Assembly: GCA_964437445.1 (NCBI GenBank) | Contig: CAYTGR010000027.1 | Span: forward strand, 1-63,325 | Source of the DNA: CAYTGR01 sp964437445 | GTDB taxonomy: Bacteria; Chloroflexota; Anaerolineae; B4-G1; SLSP01 | Direction of reading: 5' to 3' | DNA: 63,325 nt | In this document: positions 42,213 to 50,360 of the stretch, one piece after another | Position numbering within the stretch: position 1 is the stretch's first letter | Layout of the letters: the number at the start of each line of letters is the position of its first letter | The notes under the pieces: model-generated | What the model was told of the DNA's origin: nothing | What the model saw: the letters and a program-made list of their open reading frames with translations, nothing else | Database searches by the model: none | Translations under genes and position numbers: made by a program

Positions 42213-43691
42213 TTGCATCACAAGCGTCTAAACGTGTGGTCTGGTGGGGGAGCGGGAGAACGATGGATATTGCTGCTGCTGGTCGGAGGCGCTTTTGCGC
42301 TGCGGGCGTGGGGCCTGGATGCCCAGGGTCTCTGGCGCGACGAGGTGGACGCATGGCGCTTTGCCACGGCTCCCCTGGCTGAACTTTGGAGTAACTTTAC
42401 CCGTCCTGGTTGGAATGGCCCCTTTTATTTTCTGCTCCTGCGCGGCTGGGTGAGCCTGACCGGCAAGACGGCCTATGCCATGCGGTATTTTTCACTGCTA
42501 TGGGGTGTGGTCAGTGTGCCCCTGTTCTACCGTTTGGCGCAGCGGCTGATTGGCCGGCCGGCCGCGCTGTGGGCGACCTGCCTGGTCATTGGCTCACCCT
42601 ATCTGGTTTGGTACAGCCAGGAAGTGAAAATGTACACCTGGGTGCCCGCCCTGGTGTTGGCGGCACTTTATGCGCTGGAGCGGGCCTGTGTCCGGCCGCG
42701 GGCGCTGGAGTGGCTTGTCGTTTTTGTGGCGACCAGTCTGGCTTTTTACAGCCATATCCTGGCGGCATTGCTGATTCCGGTGGAGGTGGTCTGGTTCCTG
42801 CTGCACCCGCGCCGGGCGCGCCGGGCCTGGCTCGGCGGTGTGATCGTCCTGGTGTTGCTTACCTTGCCCTATATCCCTTTGCTGTATTGGCAAGCCCCGT
42901 TGATCTTTCAGCAGCGTGAGACCGGCTTCCCGGCTTACACATTAGGCGAAATGGTGGGAATCCTGCTCGGCGGGTGGAGTACGGGCATTGCCGGGTGGGG
43001 CGGGATTGCAGCGGCGGTGGGTTACGGCGGGCTGGCTTTGTTGGGCCTGGGGGGATTGGTTGCTATGCACCATCCACGCCGGGCGCTCACGCTACTCTTG
43101 TGGGTGGCCGTGCCGTTGCTGATCATCTGGGGCGTCTCATTGCGCGGTCCGATTTTCACCGACCGGTATTTGATTTGGACTGCTCCGGCGTTTTACCTGG
43201 CAATAGGGGCTGGATTGGCGCTGTTGCGTCCGCTCAGCCGTTGGGGACCGCTGTTGGGGTTGACGGCGCTGCTCACCGTCGGTGGCATTAACTTGTTTCA
43301 GCAGGTCATCCAGCCGATCAAGCCGGAATTTCCGGCGGCGGTGGCTTATCTGGAAACCCAGCGCCAGCCTGGTGAATTGCTGTTGTTTCAGATCCCCTAC
43401 AACCATTGGGTAGTGGCTTACTACGCCACTGAGGCGTTGGAGCCGTGGGCGGAAGCGCCGTTCACCAATTGGCGGCAGGCGGAGGGGAAATATCTGAAGG
43501 GGCCGGAGTACGTGGAGGGCGAAATGCAACGTATTGTCGGTATGCATTCTTCGCTCTGGCTGATTTACACCGAGGTGAACCTGTGGGATGATCGGCAGCT
43601 GGTCAAGGCGTGGCTGGATGCTCACGGGACCCTCAGCGATGAGCGTCACTGGCATCTGGTGGACCTCTATCACTACGAACTGGCCCCTTGA
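42213..43691 (+). CDS. GT39-like membrane glycosyltransferase (copy 2)
   Basis: 492 residues with ~10 membrane helices and the loop motif LWRDEVDAWRFATAPLAELW, which places an Asp-Glu pair where PMT/ArnT enzymes have the catalytic acidic residues. It differs from the 22630 gene and lacks that gene's large C-terminal soluble domain. The start is TTG 42213 with AAGGAGGG ideally placed; there is no ATG nearby. It should transfer a sugar from a polyprenyl-phosphate donor to an external acceptor. A TTGCTG...TACAAT pair at 42159-42185 is a weak promoter guess. The acceptor and sugar are unknown. Confidence 0.8.
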   Translation: MHHKRLNVWSGGGAGERWILLLLVGGAFALRAWGLDAQGLWRDEVDAWRFATAPLAELWSNFTRPGWNGPFYFLLLRGWVSLTGKTAYAMRYFSLLWGVVSVPLFYRLAQRLIGRPAALWATCLVIGSPYLVWYSQEVKMYTWVPALVLAALYALERACVRPRALEWLVVFVATSLAFYSHILAALLIPVEVVWFLLHPRRARRAWLGGVIVLVLLTLPYIPLLYWQAPLIFQQRETGFPAYTLGEMVGILLGGWSTGIAGWGGIAAAVGYGGLALLGLGGLVAMHHPRRALTLLLWVAVPLLIIWGVSLRGPIFTDRYLIWTAPAFYLAIGAGLALLRPLSRWGPLLGLTALLTVGGINLFQQVIQPIKPEFPAAVAYLETQRQPGELLLFQIPYNHWVVAYYATEALEPWAEAPFTNWRQAEGKYLKGPEYVEGEMQRIVGMHSSLWLIYTEVNLWDDRQLVKAWLDAHGTLSDERHWHLVDLYHYELAP

Positions 43692-43804
43692 AGGGGTTTT
43701 CTCGCACTCAGAGCAGGAAAAGCCGCGGCTGTGTGGCTGAACAAGAGGGGTTGGGTGGCTTTCTGACCATCCAACCCCTCTTCAGTGTTTGCGGCGGCGT
43801 CAGG

Positions 43805-45256
43805 TCAGGGGATGCAGAGCGTCTGGCCGGCGTAGATCAGGTTCAGGTTGTAGATATGATTGGCCGAGGCCAGCGCCCACACGGTGACGCCGTAGCGCCA
43901 GGCGATGAGCGAGAGCGTATCCCCAGGCCGGACCACGTAGGTGTAGCGGCAGGCGGGCGGCGGCGTGACAGTGGGGGGTGGCGTGGGCGTGACCGTCCCG
44001 CCGGGCGTGAACTGGCGCGGAGCAGTCGGCCCTGCCGGGATCGGGGACCAGGGCGCAACCGGGATGACCAGCCGTGTCCCGGCGGTCAACCGGTTGGGGT
44101 TGACGATGCCGTTGCAGGCGGCAATAGCATCGGGGCGGGTGGCGTAAGCCCGGCCGATCGCGTAGAGTGTCTCGCCCGGGCGGACGACGTGGTGGCCCTG
44201 AATGTTGGTGCAGGAGGTTGGCTCCACCACATTGACCGTCGCGCCGGCTTGGGAGGTGGTCAGCGCGGTCGCGCCGTTGTAGACGGTTGCTGCCGGGAAG
44301 GTGATGCTCTGCGCGCCAGCTGCTATCCCCTGGACGACGACAGTCGCTACGTCACAGGTGCCGGCGACTGCCGTTGTGCTGGAGGCGATGTAGCGAACCT
44401 GCCCGCCGACCGAGGCCGGCAGCACCGGCGGCGTTGCGGCCAGGCAGGGGCCCGGTGTGATGGAGATTACCTGCAGGCCCGCGCTGAACTGGAAGGTGAG
44501 GTCCACCCCGGTCAGCTGCGCCGCCTGCACTCGCACCACGAAGGACCCCCGGTTCCCTTTGGTCAACTGGGTCAACGCCGGGATGAAGCTCACGCTGGCC
44601 GAGGTCGGTGCTGGAGTCGTCGGTGCCGGTGTCGTCGGTGCCGGTGTCGTCGGTGCTGGAGTCGTCGGCGCTGGTGTCGTCGGGGCTGGAGTCGTCGGCG
44701 CTGGTGTGGTCGGGGCCGGCGTGGTGGCCGGTGGCGTGATGGTCAGGCTGCCGCTTTGCGCCGTGACCGCGATGTTGCCGCCGTTGGGATCGGCCAGCAG
44801 CACCGTGACCAGGGTCAACGCCGAGGTGCCGGCAGCTTTCGCCTTGAAGGTGATATTGGCCAGCGTGCCGGTCCCGTTCACGGGCGCATGCGGCGGCATC
44901 TGCGCGATGGCGTAGTCAATCATCCCGGTGGTGGTGTTCACCTGGTTCTGGGCTACGAAGTCCGGGCTGAGGAAGTTGCCGTGCGCGATTTGCACGCCAG
45001 CGGTGCCGGCGTCGGCATCCGCCACTTCCAGCAAAGCCGGGTCAAATGAAAGATGCACCTCGGCACCGGCTAGATTGCTTACCCCCTCAATGGCGACGGT
45101 CACCACCACGGTTCCATTGACTGCGACGGTGGTGGTCGCCGGGGCGATTTTCACGATGGTTGTCCCCTGCGCCTGGGCTGGCACCACCATCCCTGCCAGA
45201 AACGGCAGCAGCAGCGCGCCAAGGGCCAGTAAGGCCAGGATCGGTGACTTTTTCAT
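43805..45256 (-). CDS. Cohesin-domain protein with two C-terminal LysM repeats
   Basis: 483 residues. Signal peptide (1-30), a cohesin-like domain (~33-165; EGVSNLAGAEVHLSFDPALLEV is the first typical strand pair), an eight-unit APTTP linker, a second cohesin-like beta-sandwich (~215-345), then two LysM domains, HHVVRPGETLYAIGRAY (~360) and YTYVVRPGDTLSLIAWRYG (~435). LysM binds peptidoglycan, so this is likely a wall-attached display protein. Cohesins bind dockerins, and a cohesin-dockerin gene lies directly upstream on the same strand. AAGGAGG precedes ATG 45256; the frame extends to 45343 without a ribosome site. Confidence 0.85.
   Translation of the reverse strand: MKKSPILALLALGALLLPFLAGMVVPAQAQGTTIVKIAPATTTVAVNGTVVVTVAIEGVSNLAGAEVHLSFDPALLEVADADAGTAGVQIAHGNFLSPDFVAQNQVNTTTGMIDYAIAQMPPHAPVNGTGTLANITFKAKAAGTSALTLVTVLLADPNGGNIAVTAQSGSLTITPPATTPAPTTPAPTTPAPTTPAPTTPAPTTPAPTTPAPTTPAPTSASVSFIPALTQLTKGNRGSFVVRVQAAQLTGVDLTFQFSAGLQVISITPGPCLAATPPVLPASVGGQVRYIASSTTAVAGTCDVATVVVQGIAAGAQSITFPAATVYNGATALTTSQAGATVNVVEPTSCTNIQGHHVVRPGETLYAIGRAYATRPDAIAACNGIVNPNRLTAGTRLVIPVAPWSPIPAGPTAPRQFTPGGTVTPTPPPTVTPPPACRYTYVVRPGDTLSLIAWRYGVTVWALASANHIYNLNLIYAGQTLCIP
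44604..44730 (-). repeat. 15-bp coding minisatellite (APTTP linker)
   Basis: About eight 15-bp units inside the LysM-cohesin gene, with third-position changes (GTC/GGC/GGT variants), encode (APTTP)8. The linker is probably glycosylated, and copy number may vary between strains by slippage or recombination. Confidence 0.8.
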
Positions 45257-45374
45257 AGATTCCTCCTTATTGAAATAGCGAATGGAATTAGGAATCAGGG
45301 ATTGGGGATCAGGTGAGTAGCCAGAGGGGCCCAGATCACGCATCCCTGTTCACTTTTTTATGCTGAACGCCGGC

Positions 45375-46382
45375 TTACCAGGCCACCGGGCCGTACCGCC
45401 CAAAGTTGCCGGAGGTGATGGTCAGATCGTAGATGTTGATGGTACCGTCGTCGTTAACGTCTGCCGGATCGGTAGCCGGCCAGCCGCTGGTCCCGTAACG
45501 GCTGATGATAGTGACGATGTCCAGGATGTTGATATTGTTGTCGCCGTTCACATCGCCGCCGCGCAGGGTGACATCGCCGATATTGACCGCCGCGCCGACG
45601 ACGTAGACGCTGCTGCGCTGCGCCTTGAGGTAACCGTTGTAGGTCGCCTGCACCAGATAGGTCCCACCGCGCGGCACGCTGAGCGTGAAGCTGCCGTCGG
45701 CCAGCGTCGTAGTGGTCGCCACGACCCCGCCGCTGCTGGAGTAGGCCGTCACCTCCGTGTTCGCGTTATCGGTGCGTGTGCCCTGGCGGAGCACGCGACC
45801 CTGAATCGTGCCCGGGAGCACCACCGTAATGGCGGGCGCCGTCACGCTGTTGACGACGACGTCCGCGCCATTCTGGTCAGCCAGCACCGTTTCCGGGAGC
45901 GCGACCGCCAGCGCGGCGTCGCCCTGCGCCAGGGCCGCCCAGGTGATTGTAGCGACCGCCCCGGACCGGCTGGTGATCGGCGTGCCGGTATGGCTCAAGC
46001 CCAGGTGCACGCAGGTCCCGCCGCTGGGACAGGTAGCGACCTCGTTGGCGGCCACGATGACTGAGCCGCCGAAGAAATCGGAGCGGATGGTGACCTGGGT
46101 GCCGTTAGCCGGATTGTCGTCGGCATCGTCCACGGCCAGGATGGCGGGATCAAAGCGGATCCAGAGATCGGCTCCCATGATGCCGACCGGCGGTGTGGCG
46201 TTGTTGGTAATAGCAAGGTGGACATCGGTGGTAAATGTTCCACCCACGACCGGCGCTCCAGAAGTGATATTGGTGACTACCACCGAGGTGTAGACGTTGG
46301 GGCTTTGAGCCATTGCCAGGGCAGGCCATGCTCCCAGCACTAACAGAAGACTCAACCCTAAGGTCAAGCGCTTTAAAAACAT
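45375..46382 (-). CDS. Cohesin-dockerin secreted protein
   Basis: 335 residues: a signal peptide (1-26), a cohesin-like domain (~30-190; GIMGADLWIRFDPAILAV), a carboxypeptidase-regulatory-like beta-sandwich (~192-265; GRVLRQGTRTDNANTEVTAY) and a C-terminal type I dockerin with two calcium loops, DVNGDNNINILDI and DVNDDGTINIYDL. It could bind another protein's cohesin through its dockerin and recruit dockerins with its own cohesin, so it may link units in a surface assembly. AAGGAGG lies before ATG 46382. The cohesin-LysM gene follows after 118 bases of low-complexity GGATTAGG-type sequence. No enzyme with a dockerin is seen here. Confidence 0.87.
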   Translation of the reverse strand: MFLKRLTLGLSLLLVLGAWPALAMAQSPNVYTSVVVTNITSGAPVVGGTFTTDVHLAITNNATPPVGIMGADLWIRFDPAILAVDDADDNPANGTQVTIRSDFFGGSVIVAANEVATCPSGGTCVHLGLSHTGTPITSRSGAVATITWAALAQGDAALAVALPETVLADQNGADVVVNSVTAPAITVVLPGTIQGRVLRQGTRTDNANTEVTAYSSSGGVVATTTTLADGSFTLSVPRGGTYLVQATYNGYLKAQRSSVYVVGAAVNIGDVTLRGGDVNGDNNINILDIVTIISRYGTSGWPATDPADVNDDGTINIYDLTITSGNFGRYGPVAW

Positions 46383-46612
46383 CAGACACCTCCTTAACTT
46401 TTGTTTTGAAAGTTAGCAAAATAGCAGCCATGAAACGCTGCTTTTGATCTACATTTTCATTTTACACCGTTGTTTTGCAAAAAGAGGTTACAGGGGAATT
46501 ACGAAACTGTGAATGCCCCGTTTTTCGCCTTGCCGCCGTTGCAGCAGGCCTTTCCCCGGCGGCGGGCGCAGCGTCTTTCAGCGTTGAAACGCCCCCGTTG
46601 GCTTTCTGGCTC

Positions 46613-46640
46613 TTGTCTTTTCCCAAAAGCCGGGTACAAT
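46613..46640 (+). promoter_or_regulatory. Promoter of the dksA-lspA-rluA operon
   Basis: TTGTCT (46613-46618) and TACAAT (46635-46640) with a 16-base spacer, about 120 bases before the dksA-like start. The region 46383-46743 has no gene; it holds this promoter and the palindrome at 46685. Confidence 0.5.
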
Positions 46641-46684
46641 GCGCGTGGAAGTTGGGCGCCAGACTGCGGTCTGGCTCTATTATT

Positions 46685-46702
46685 ACTGATCGGCCGATCA
46701 GT
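46685..46702. promoter_or_regulatory. Perfect 18-bp palindrome (candidate operator)
   Basis: ACTGATCGGCCGATCAGT, a perfect dyad with no loop, 45 bases after the promoter and 60 bases before the dksA-like start. Its size fits a dimeric repressor site (TetR-like); no repressor gene is adjacent. Confidence 0.5.
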
Positions 46703-46761
46703 GGATTTGCGATCTGTAGATTGCCGAGAGCTTAAACAGTGCGGTGTGGAGATTAGACACA

Positions 46762-47109
46762 ATGGTAGCGACGCGAGAGATGTTACAGCAGCAACTTTTA
46801 GCCAAGGAGACGGAACTCAACGAACAGCTGGCAACCTTAGATAGCGTAGTGCGCGAAGAGGGCGTCGGCTACAGCAATCACATGGCCGATGCCGGCAGCG
46901 AAGTCTTTGAGCAGGCGCGCGACGTCTCACTGCGCCGGGGGGTAGAGCGCGGGCTGGAGGATGTGCGCCGGGCGTTGAAGAAATTTGAGGATGGGACGTA
47001 TGGCCTGTGCGAATCCTGCGGCGCAGTGATTGACCTGGCCCGGCTGGAAGCTTTGCCGGCCGCCCGGTACTGCGTGCGCTGCCAGTCCCGTCTTGAAGGG
47101 CAACGATGA
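46762..47109 (+). CDS. DksA/TraR-type zinc-finger protein
   Basis: 115 residues: an N-terminal coiled-coil helix region (~1-75; TREMLQQQLLAKETELNEQL) and a C4 zinc finger, CESCGAVIDLARLEALPAARYCVRC (~82-108), then a short tail. Members bind the secondary channel of RNA polymerase and modulate initiation. The usual DksA tip Asp pair is not clear, so the mechanism may differ. An earlier GTG (46744) opens the frame; ATG 46762 with GGAG eleven bases upstream is the compromise. The stop codon overlaps the lspA start (ATGA), so the two are coupled. Confidence 0.85.
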   Translation: MVATREMLQQQLLAKETELNEQLATLDSVVREEGVGYSNHMADAGSEVFEQARDVSLRRGVERGLEDVRRALKKFEDGTYGLCESCGAVIDLARLEALPAARYCVRCQSRLEGQR

Positions 47110-47615
47110 CCCGTTGGTTCCGTGGTCGGCTCCTGTTGTGGGGGGGAGCGGCGGCAATTTTAGCGGTGGATCAGCTCGTGAAAGCCTGGGTGGTGGCGAC
47201 GCTGCCGTTTGGCGTCCCGGTCGCTTACTTCGCCTGGCTGAAACCGGTGCTGTCATTCACCTATATCACTAACACCGGCGTCGCTTTTGGCCTCTTCCCC
47301 CAGTTGGGGGATTTTTTCACCATCCTGGCCCTGGTGGTGGTGGCTGCCATGGTCGTCTTTCAGCGTTCCATTCCCCCGGATGATTGGCTCTTGCACATTG
47401 CGCTCGGTTTTCAGGTGGGAGGGGCGCTGGGGAATCTGGCGGACCGCCTGTTCCGGGGCTCGGTGGTAGATTTTCTGGATTTTAATTTCTGGCCGCTGCA
47501 AAATTGGGCCGTTTTCAACCTGGCGGATGCCGCGATTGTCTCCGGCGTTGCCCTGTTGGTGGTGATCAGTTTGTTGCGCCCAGAGGAGGAAACCCCGGCC
47601 GATGCCAGAACATGA
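47106..47615 (+). CDS. lspA: Lipoprotein signal peptidase (signal peptidase II)
   Basis: 169 residues with four membrane helices. The catalytic aspartates are Asp122 in GALGNLADRLFRGSVVDFLDF and Asp141 in FNLADAAI. It cleaves the signal of prolipoproteins after lipid attachment, for example the lipoproteins at 9-893 and 56198-57394. Its ATG overlaps the dksA-like stop, and its last 14 bases overlap the rluA-like start. The order lspA-rluA is common in bacteria and supports the call. Confidence 0.95.
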   Translation: MTRWFRGRLLLWGGAAAILAVDQLVKAWVVATLPFGVPVAYFAWLKPVLSFTYITNTGVAFGLFPQLGDFFTILALVVVAAMVVFQRSIPPDDWLLHIALGFQVGGALGNLADRLFRGSVVDFLDFNFWPLQNWAVFNLADAAIVSGVALLVVISLLRPEEETPADART

Positions 47616-48558
47616 GACGCTGGTGGTGGAGCAGGCGCTCCGGTTGGACCAGGTGCTGGTTCAGACCTGGCCGGACCTGGGCCGGGCGGAAGTGCGCCGC
47701 CTGATCCAGGCAGGGGGCGTGTTGGTGAACGGGCAGCCGGCCCGCAAACCGGGCCAGCTGCTGGTGCCGGGGGATCAGGTGGAGTTTTCCCTGCCGGTGA
47801 CCCCGTCAGTTGTCCCCGAGGAAGCTCCGGTCACGGAAGCCGCCGATTTTGGCTGGTACACACCGGAAGTCCTGTACGAAGATGAGGCCCTGGTGGTGGT
47901 GGAGAAACCGGCCGGGATGCCGGTCCACACCGGACGCCGGCCAGCAGATGTGACGTTGGTACAGCTGTTGCGGGAGTCCTATCCCGAAAGTGCCCATGTC
48001 GGGGGGGCGGAACACGGGGGCGCGGTCGTGCGGCTGGAGCCGGAGATCTCCGGCCCGGTGTTGATCGCCCGCACTGAGGAGAGCTACCGCCTCCTGCAGC
48101 GCACTGCTCGCCATCAGCGGCTGGAACTGGTGTATCTGGCGCTGGTGGAAGGCGACCTGAGCGGGTCGGGGACGATTGAAGCGCCCATCGGCAACGTGGG
48201 CCGCTCCCGCACCCAGCTGGCCGTGACGCGCCAGGGTCGTCCGGCGGTGACGGCTTACCGGGGTCTGCGCCACTACCGGCTGGAGCGCCAGGAGTATGCC
48301 CTGGTGGAGGTCCACCCCCAGTCGGCGCGGATGCACCAGCTGCGAGTTCATCTGGCCTGGCATGGTTATCCCATCGTCGGCGACCGGCTGTACGGCTCGG
48401 CGCGGCAACCGCTGCTGGCGGATCGGCTGTTTTTGCATCTCCAAACGTTGGCCTTTCCCCATCCCGTGACCGGGGAACCGGTGCGTATTGCCTCGCCGTT
48501 GCCCCCGGAATTGCAGGATGTCCTGCGTTTTCTCACCAAGCCTAAGCGGCAAGCTTAG
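47602..48558 (+). CDS. RluA-family pseudouridine synthase-like protein with altered catalytic residue
   Basis: 318 residues: an N-terminal S4 RNA-binding domain (~13-65; RLDQVLVQTWPDLGRAEVRRLIQ) and an RluA-type catalytic domain (~88-300; VVEKPAGMPVHTG, then HPQSARMHQLRVHLAWHGYPIVGDRLYG). The catalytic motif HRLDxxTSG reads VRLEPEISG (141-151), so the invariant Asp is Glu146 and the preceding His is Val. Pseudouridine formation needs that Asp, so activity is doubtful; RNA binding may remain. It is coupled to lspA by a 14-bp overlap. A 9-bp hairpin (48539-48547/48553-48561) covers the stop codon. Confidence 0.85.
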   Translation: MPEHETLVVEQALRLDQVLVQTWPDLGRAEVRRLIQAGGVLVNGQPARKPGQLLVPGDQVEFSLPVTPSVVPEEAPVTEAADFGWYTPEVLYEDEALVVVEKPAGMPVHTGRRPADVTLVQLLRESYPESAHVGGAEHGGAVVRLEPEISGPVLIARTEESYRLLQRTARHQRLELVYLALVEGDLSGSGTIEAPIGNVGRSRTQLAVTRQGRPAVTAYRGLRHYRLERQEYALVEVHPQSARMHQLRVHLAWHGYPIVGDRLYGSARQPLLADRLFLHLQTLAFPHPVTGEPVRIASPLPPELQDVLRFLTKPKRQA

Positions 48559-48575
48559 GCTGTGGGGGGACTGCA

Positions 48576-48655
48576 CTTCAGCGCAGTTAAGACGGCGCTG
48601 GTCAAGGCGGAAGGCTGAAACGGGATGGCGCTAAAGCGCCTTACTACAAACTCAG
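48576..48655. repeat. Dispersed intergenic palindrome (copy E, interrupted)
   Basis: CTTCAGCGCAGTTAAGACGG then, after an extra ~27-base segment (GTCAAGGCGGAAGGCTGAAA and neighbours), GGCGCTAAAGCGCCTTACTA plus the CAAACTCAG tail. The left GTAGT end is missing. It lies in the rluA-nitrilase intergenic region. Confidence 0.7.
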
Positions 48656-48715
48656 AGCCGGAGACCAGCTCTATTTCATCCTTCCGCCTTCATATTTTTT
48701 CGAGGAGGAGCTCTT

Positions 48716-49528
48716 ATGCGTGAACTAAACGTCGCCGTCGTTCAAATGTTGCCCCAACTGGGCAAAATGGAGGCCAACATCGGCAAAATGTCCGACATGA
48801 TCGCCAAGATTGCCACGGAGCAACACGTAGATATCATCGTTTTCCCCGAACTGGCCGTGACCGGGTACGAAGGGGGACAGCGCTTCGCGCAGATGGCGCA
48901 GCGTGTCCCTGGCGCGGTCGTCAATATCCTGGGGCAGCACGCCGCTGAATTCGGCGTCTACGTGCTGGTCGGGATGGCGGAGAAGGAAAAGGTGGAAACG
49001 GTACTTTACAACAGCGCGGTGCTGATCGGTCCCGATGGCAACCTGGCGGGCGATTACCGCAAAGTCCACCTCCGGGCCGAGGAGCGGCTGGTCTTCCGGC
49101 CTGGCTACAAGATCGCGCCGTTTGAGACCGAGGTGGGCTTGGTCGGCGTAATGGCGGGCTGGGACCTGGCGTTCCCTGAGGTGGCGCGCAACCTGGTGCT
49201 GGACGGTGCGGAGGTCATCCTGTTGCCGGCGGCCTGGGAGGCCAAAGAGGCCGATATGTGGCGCACGCTGCTGGTGGCGCGCGCTTACGAAAACGGCGTT
49301 TTTATCGCGGCGGCCAACCGCATCGGTGAGGAGCCTTCATACACCTTCGCCGGGCAGAGCGCGGTGCTGGGGCCGACCGGCGAGGTGATCTCCGCCCTGG
49401 AGACGCCGGAGGAGGGCTACGTGGTGGTCCGCCTGGACCTGGATGAGGTCCGCCGGGTCCGTGAGGAGTCGCAGATTATCCTGGCACGGCAGCCGGCCGC
49501 GTATCGTTCCATCGTGCGCAAGTATTAA
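48716..49528 (+). CDS. Nitrilase-superfamily protein lacking the catalytic cysteine
   Basis: 270 residues with the carbon-nitrogen hydrolase fold. Glu45 (VFPELAVTGYE) and Lys116 (DYRKVHLRAEE) of the Glu-Lys-Cys triad are present, but the Cys motif (usually GVxICxDxxFPE) reads GVMAGWDLAFPE, giving Gly148 at the nucleophile position. The rest, including the FAGQSAVLGPTGEV strand, is well kept. It is therefore probably not an active amidase, but may bind an amide or act as a scaffold. GAGGAGGAG precedes ATG 48716. A 14-bp hairpin follows the stop codon. Confidence 0.85.
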   Translation: MRELNVAVVQMLPQLGKMEANIGKMSDMIAKIATEQHVDIIVFPELAVTGYEGGQRFAQMAQRVPGAVVNILGQHAAEFGVYVLVGMAEKEKVETVLYNSAVLIGPDGNLAGDYRKVHLRAEERLVFRPGYKIAPFETEVGLVGVMAGWDLAFPEVARNLVLDGAEVILLPAAWEAKEADMWRTLLVARAYENGVFIAAANRIGEEPSYTFAGQSAVLGPTGEVISALETPEEGYVVVRLDLDEVRRVREESQIILARQPAAYRSIVRKY

Positions 49529-49538
49529 GAGACCGCTG

Positions 49539-49584
49539 ACCACGGACCACAGCTAACCGTAGGGGCTGTGGTCCGTGGTGGTTT
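49539..49584. terminator. Bidirectional hairpin between nitrilase-like gene and cofE
   Basis: ACCACGGACCACAG (49539-49552) and CTGTGGTCCGTGGT (49566-49579) form a perfect 14-bp stem with a 13-base loop, followed by GGTTTT on the top strand. It ends the nitrilase-like transcript and lies beside the cofE stop codon. Confidence 0.75.
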
Positions 49585-50360
49585 TACCGGAACAGGTCCT
49601 GTTCGGGGGGGCGCTGCATCTCCGTGGCTTTCCCGTCGCCGCGCGGGTAGTCGGCGCCCCGGACGAGGACGACCGGCACCCGTTCGGCGGCCTGCCCGAT
49701 GACTAAGCCCGCCGCCGCCGCCAGTTCGTCGGCACGGGCGACGGTGGTGATCCGCAGAACGTACCCGAACATGTCGGGCTGGCCGCGCAGATCGGCGATA
49801 GGTTGCATCCCGGCGACGCCGATGGCGATGTTGACGACCCCCTGTCGCCAGGCACGCCCGTGCGTGTCGCTGATAATAACGGCGACATCGGCGCCGGTGG
49901 CGGCCTGCAAAGCGACTCGTATCTGCCGAGCGGAGGCGTCGGGATCCTCCGGCAGCAACAAGACTACTTCTGCTTCAGGCCCGGCGACGTTAGAGCGATC
50001 AATCCCGGCGTTAGCGCAGATCCAGCCGTGATGAGTTTCCATGATGAGGGTGGGGCCGCGTTGCCGGATCACCCCCCGCGATTCCCGCAGGATCAGCTCT
50101 ACCAGCCGGGGATCTTTTTCGGTGGCTGCTGCCAGTGTCTCAGCCTGAGGCGAAGGGTGCACTGTTGCCAGGTCCACCACTCGCCCCTCGGCTTTGGAGA
50201 CGATCTTGTGTGTGACGACCAGCACGTCACCATCCTGGAGCGCCAGGCCGGCCTGCCGGAGCGCGCTGAGGATCAGAGTGGCCACGGTATCCCCGGCCTG
50301 CACATCGGGGATGCCCGGCAGGGCGAAGAGGGCGACATTGGGCACGGGCGCAGGGATCAT
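49584..50360 (-). CDS. cofE: Coenzyme F420-0:L-glutamate ligase
   Basis: 258 residues: GDVLVVTHKIVSKAEGRVV (residues ~43-61), ESRGVIRQRGPTLIMETHHGWICANAGIDRSN, VAVIISDTHGRAWRQGVVNIAIGVAG and the C-terminal PYPRGDG-like ADYPRGDGKATE are all hallmarks of CofE. It adds glutamates to F420-0 with GTP, giving the polyglutamated deazaflavin cofactor. It overlaps npdG by four bases, so the two are translationally coupled. No other F420 synthesis genes (cofC, cofD, cofG/H) are in the window. Confidence 0.93.
   Translation of the reverse strand: MIPAPVPNVALFALPGIPDVQAGDTVATLILSALRQAGLALQDGDVLVVTHKIVSKAEGRVVDLATVHPSPQAETLAAATEKDPRLVELILRESRGVIRQRGPTLIMETHHGWICANAGIDRSNVAGPEAEVVLLLPEDPDASARQIRVALQAATGADVAVIISDTHGRAWRQGVVNIAIGVAGMQPIADLRGQPDMFGYVLRITTVARADELAAAAGLVIGQAAERVPVVLVRGADYPRGDGKATEMQRPPEQDLFR

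Noticed and set aside
43688..45049. Long opposite-strand frame (453 residues) over the LysM-cohesin gene
   Set aside because: It is a high-GC shadow with a low-complexity product; the other strand has a signal peptide, cohesin and LysM domains.
46470..46844. ORF overlapping the dksA promoter region
   Set aside because: Out of frame with the DksA-like gene, overlaps its start, and encodes no recognisable protein. The palindrome and promoter fit a control region better.
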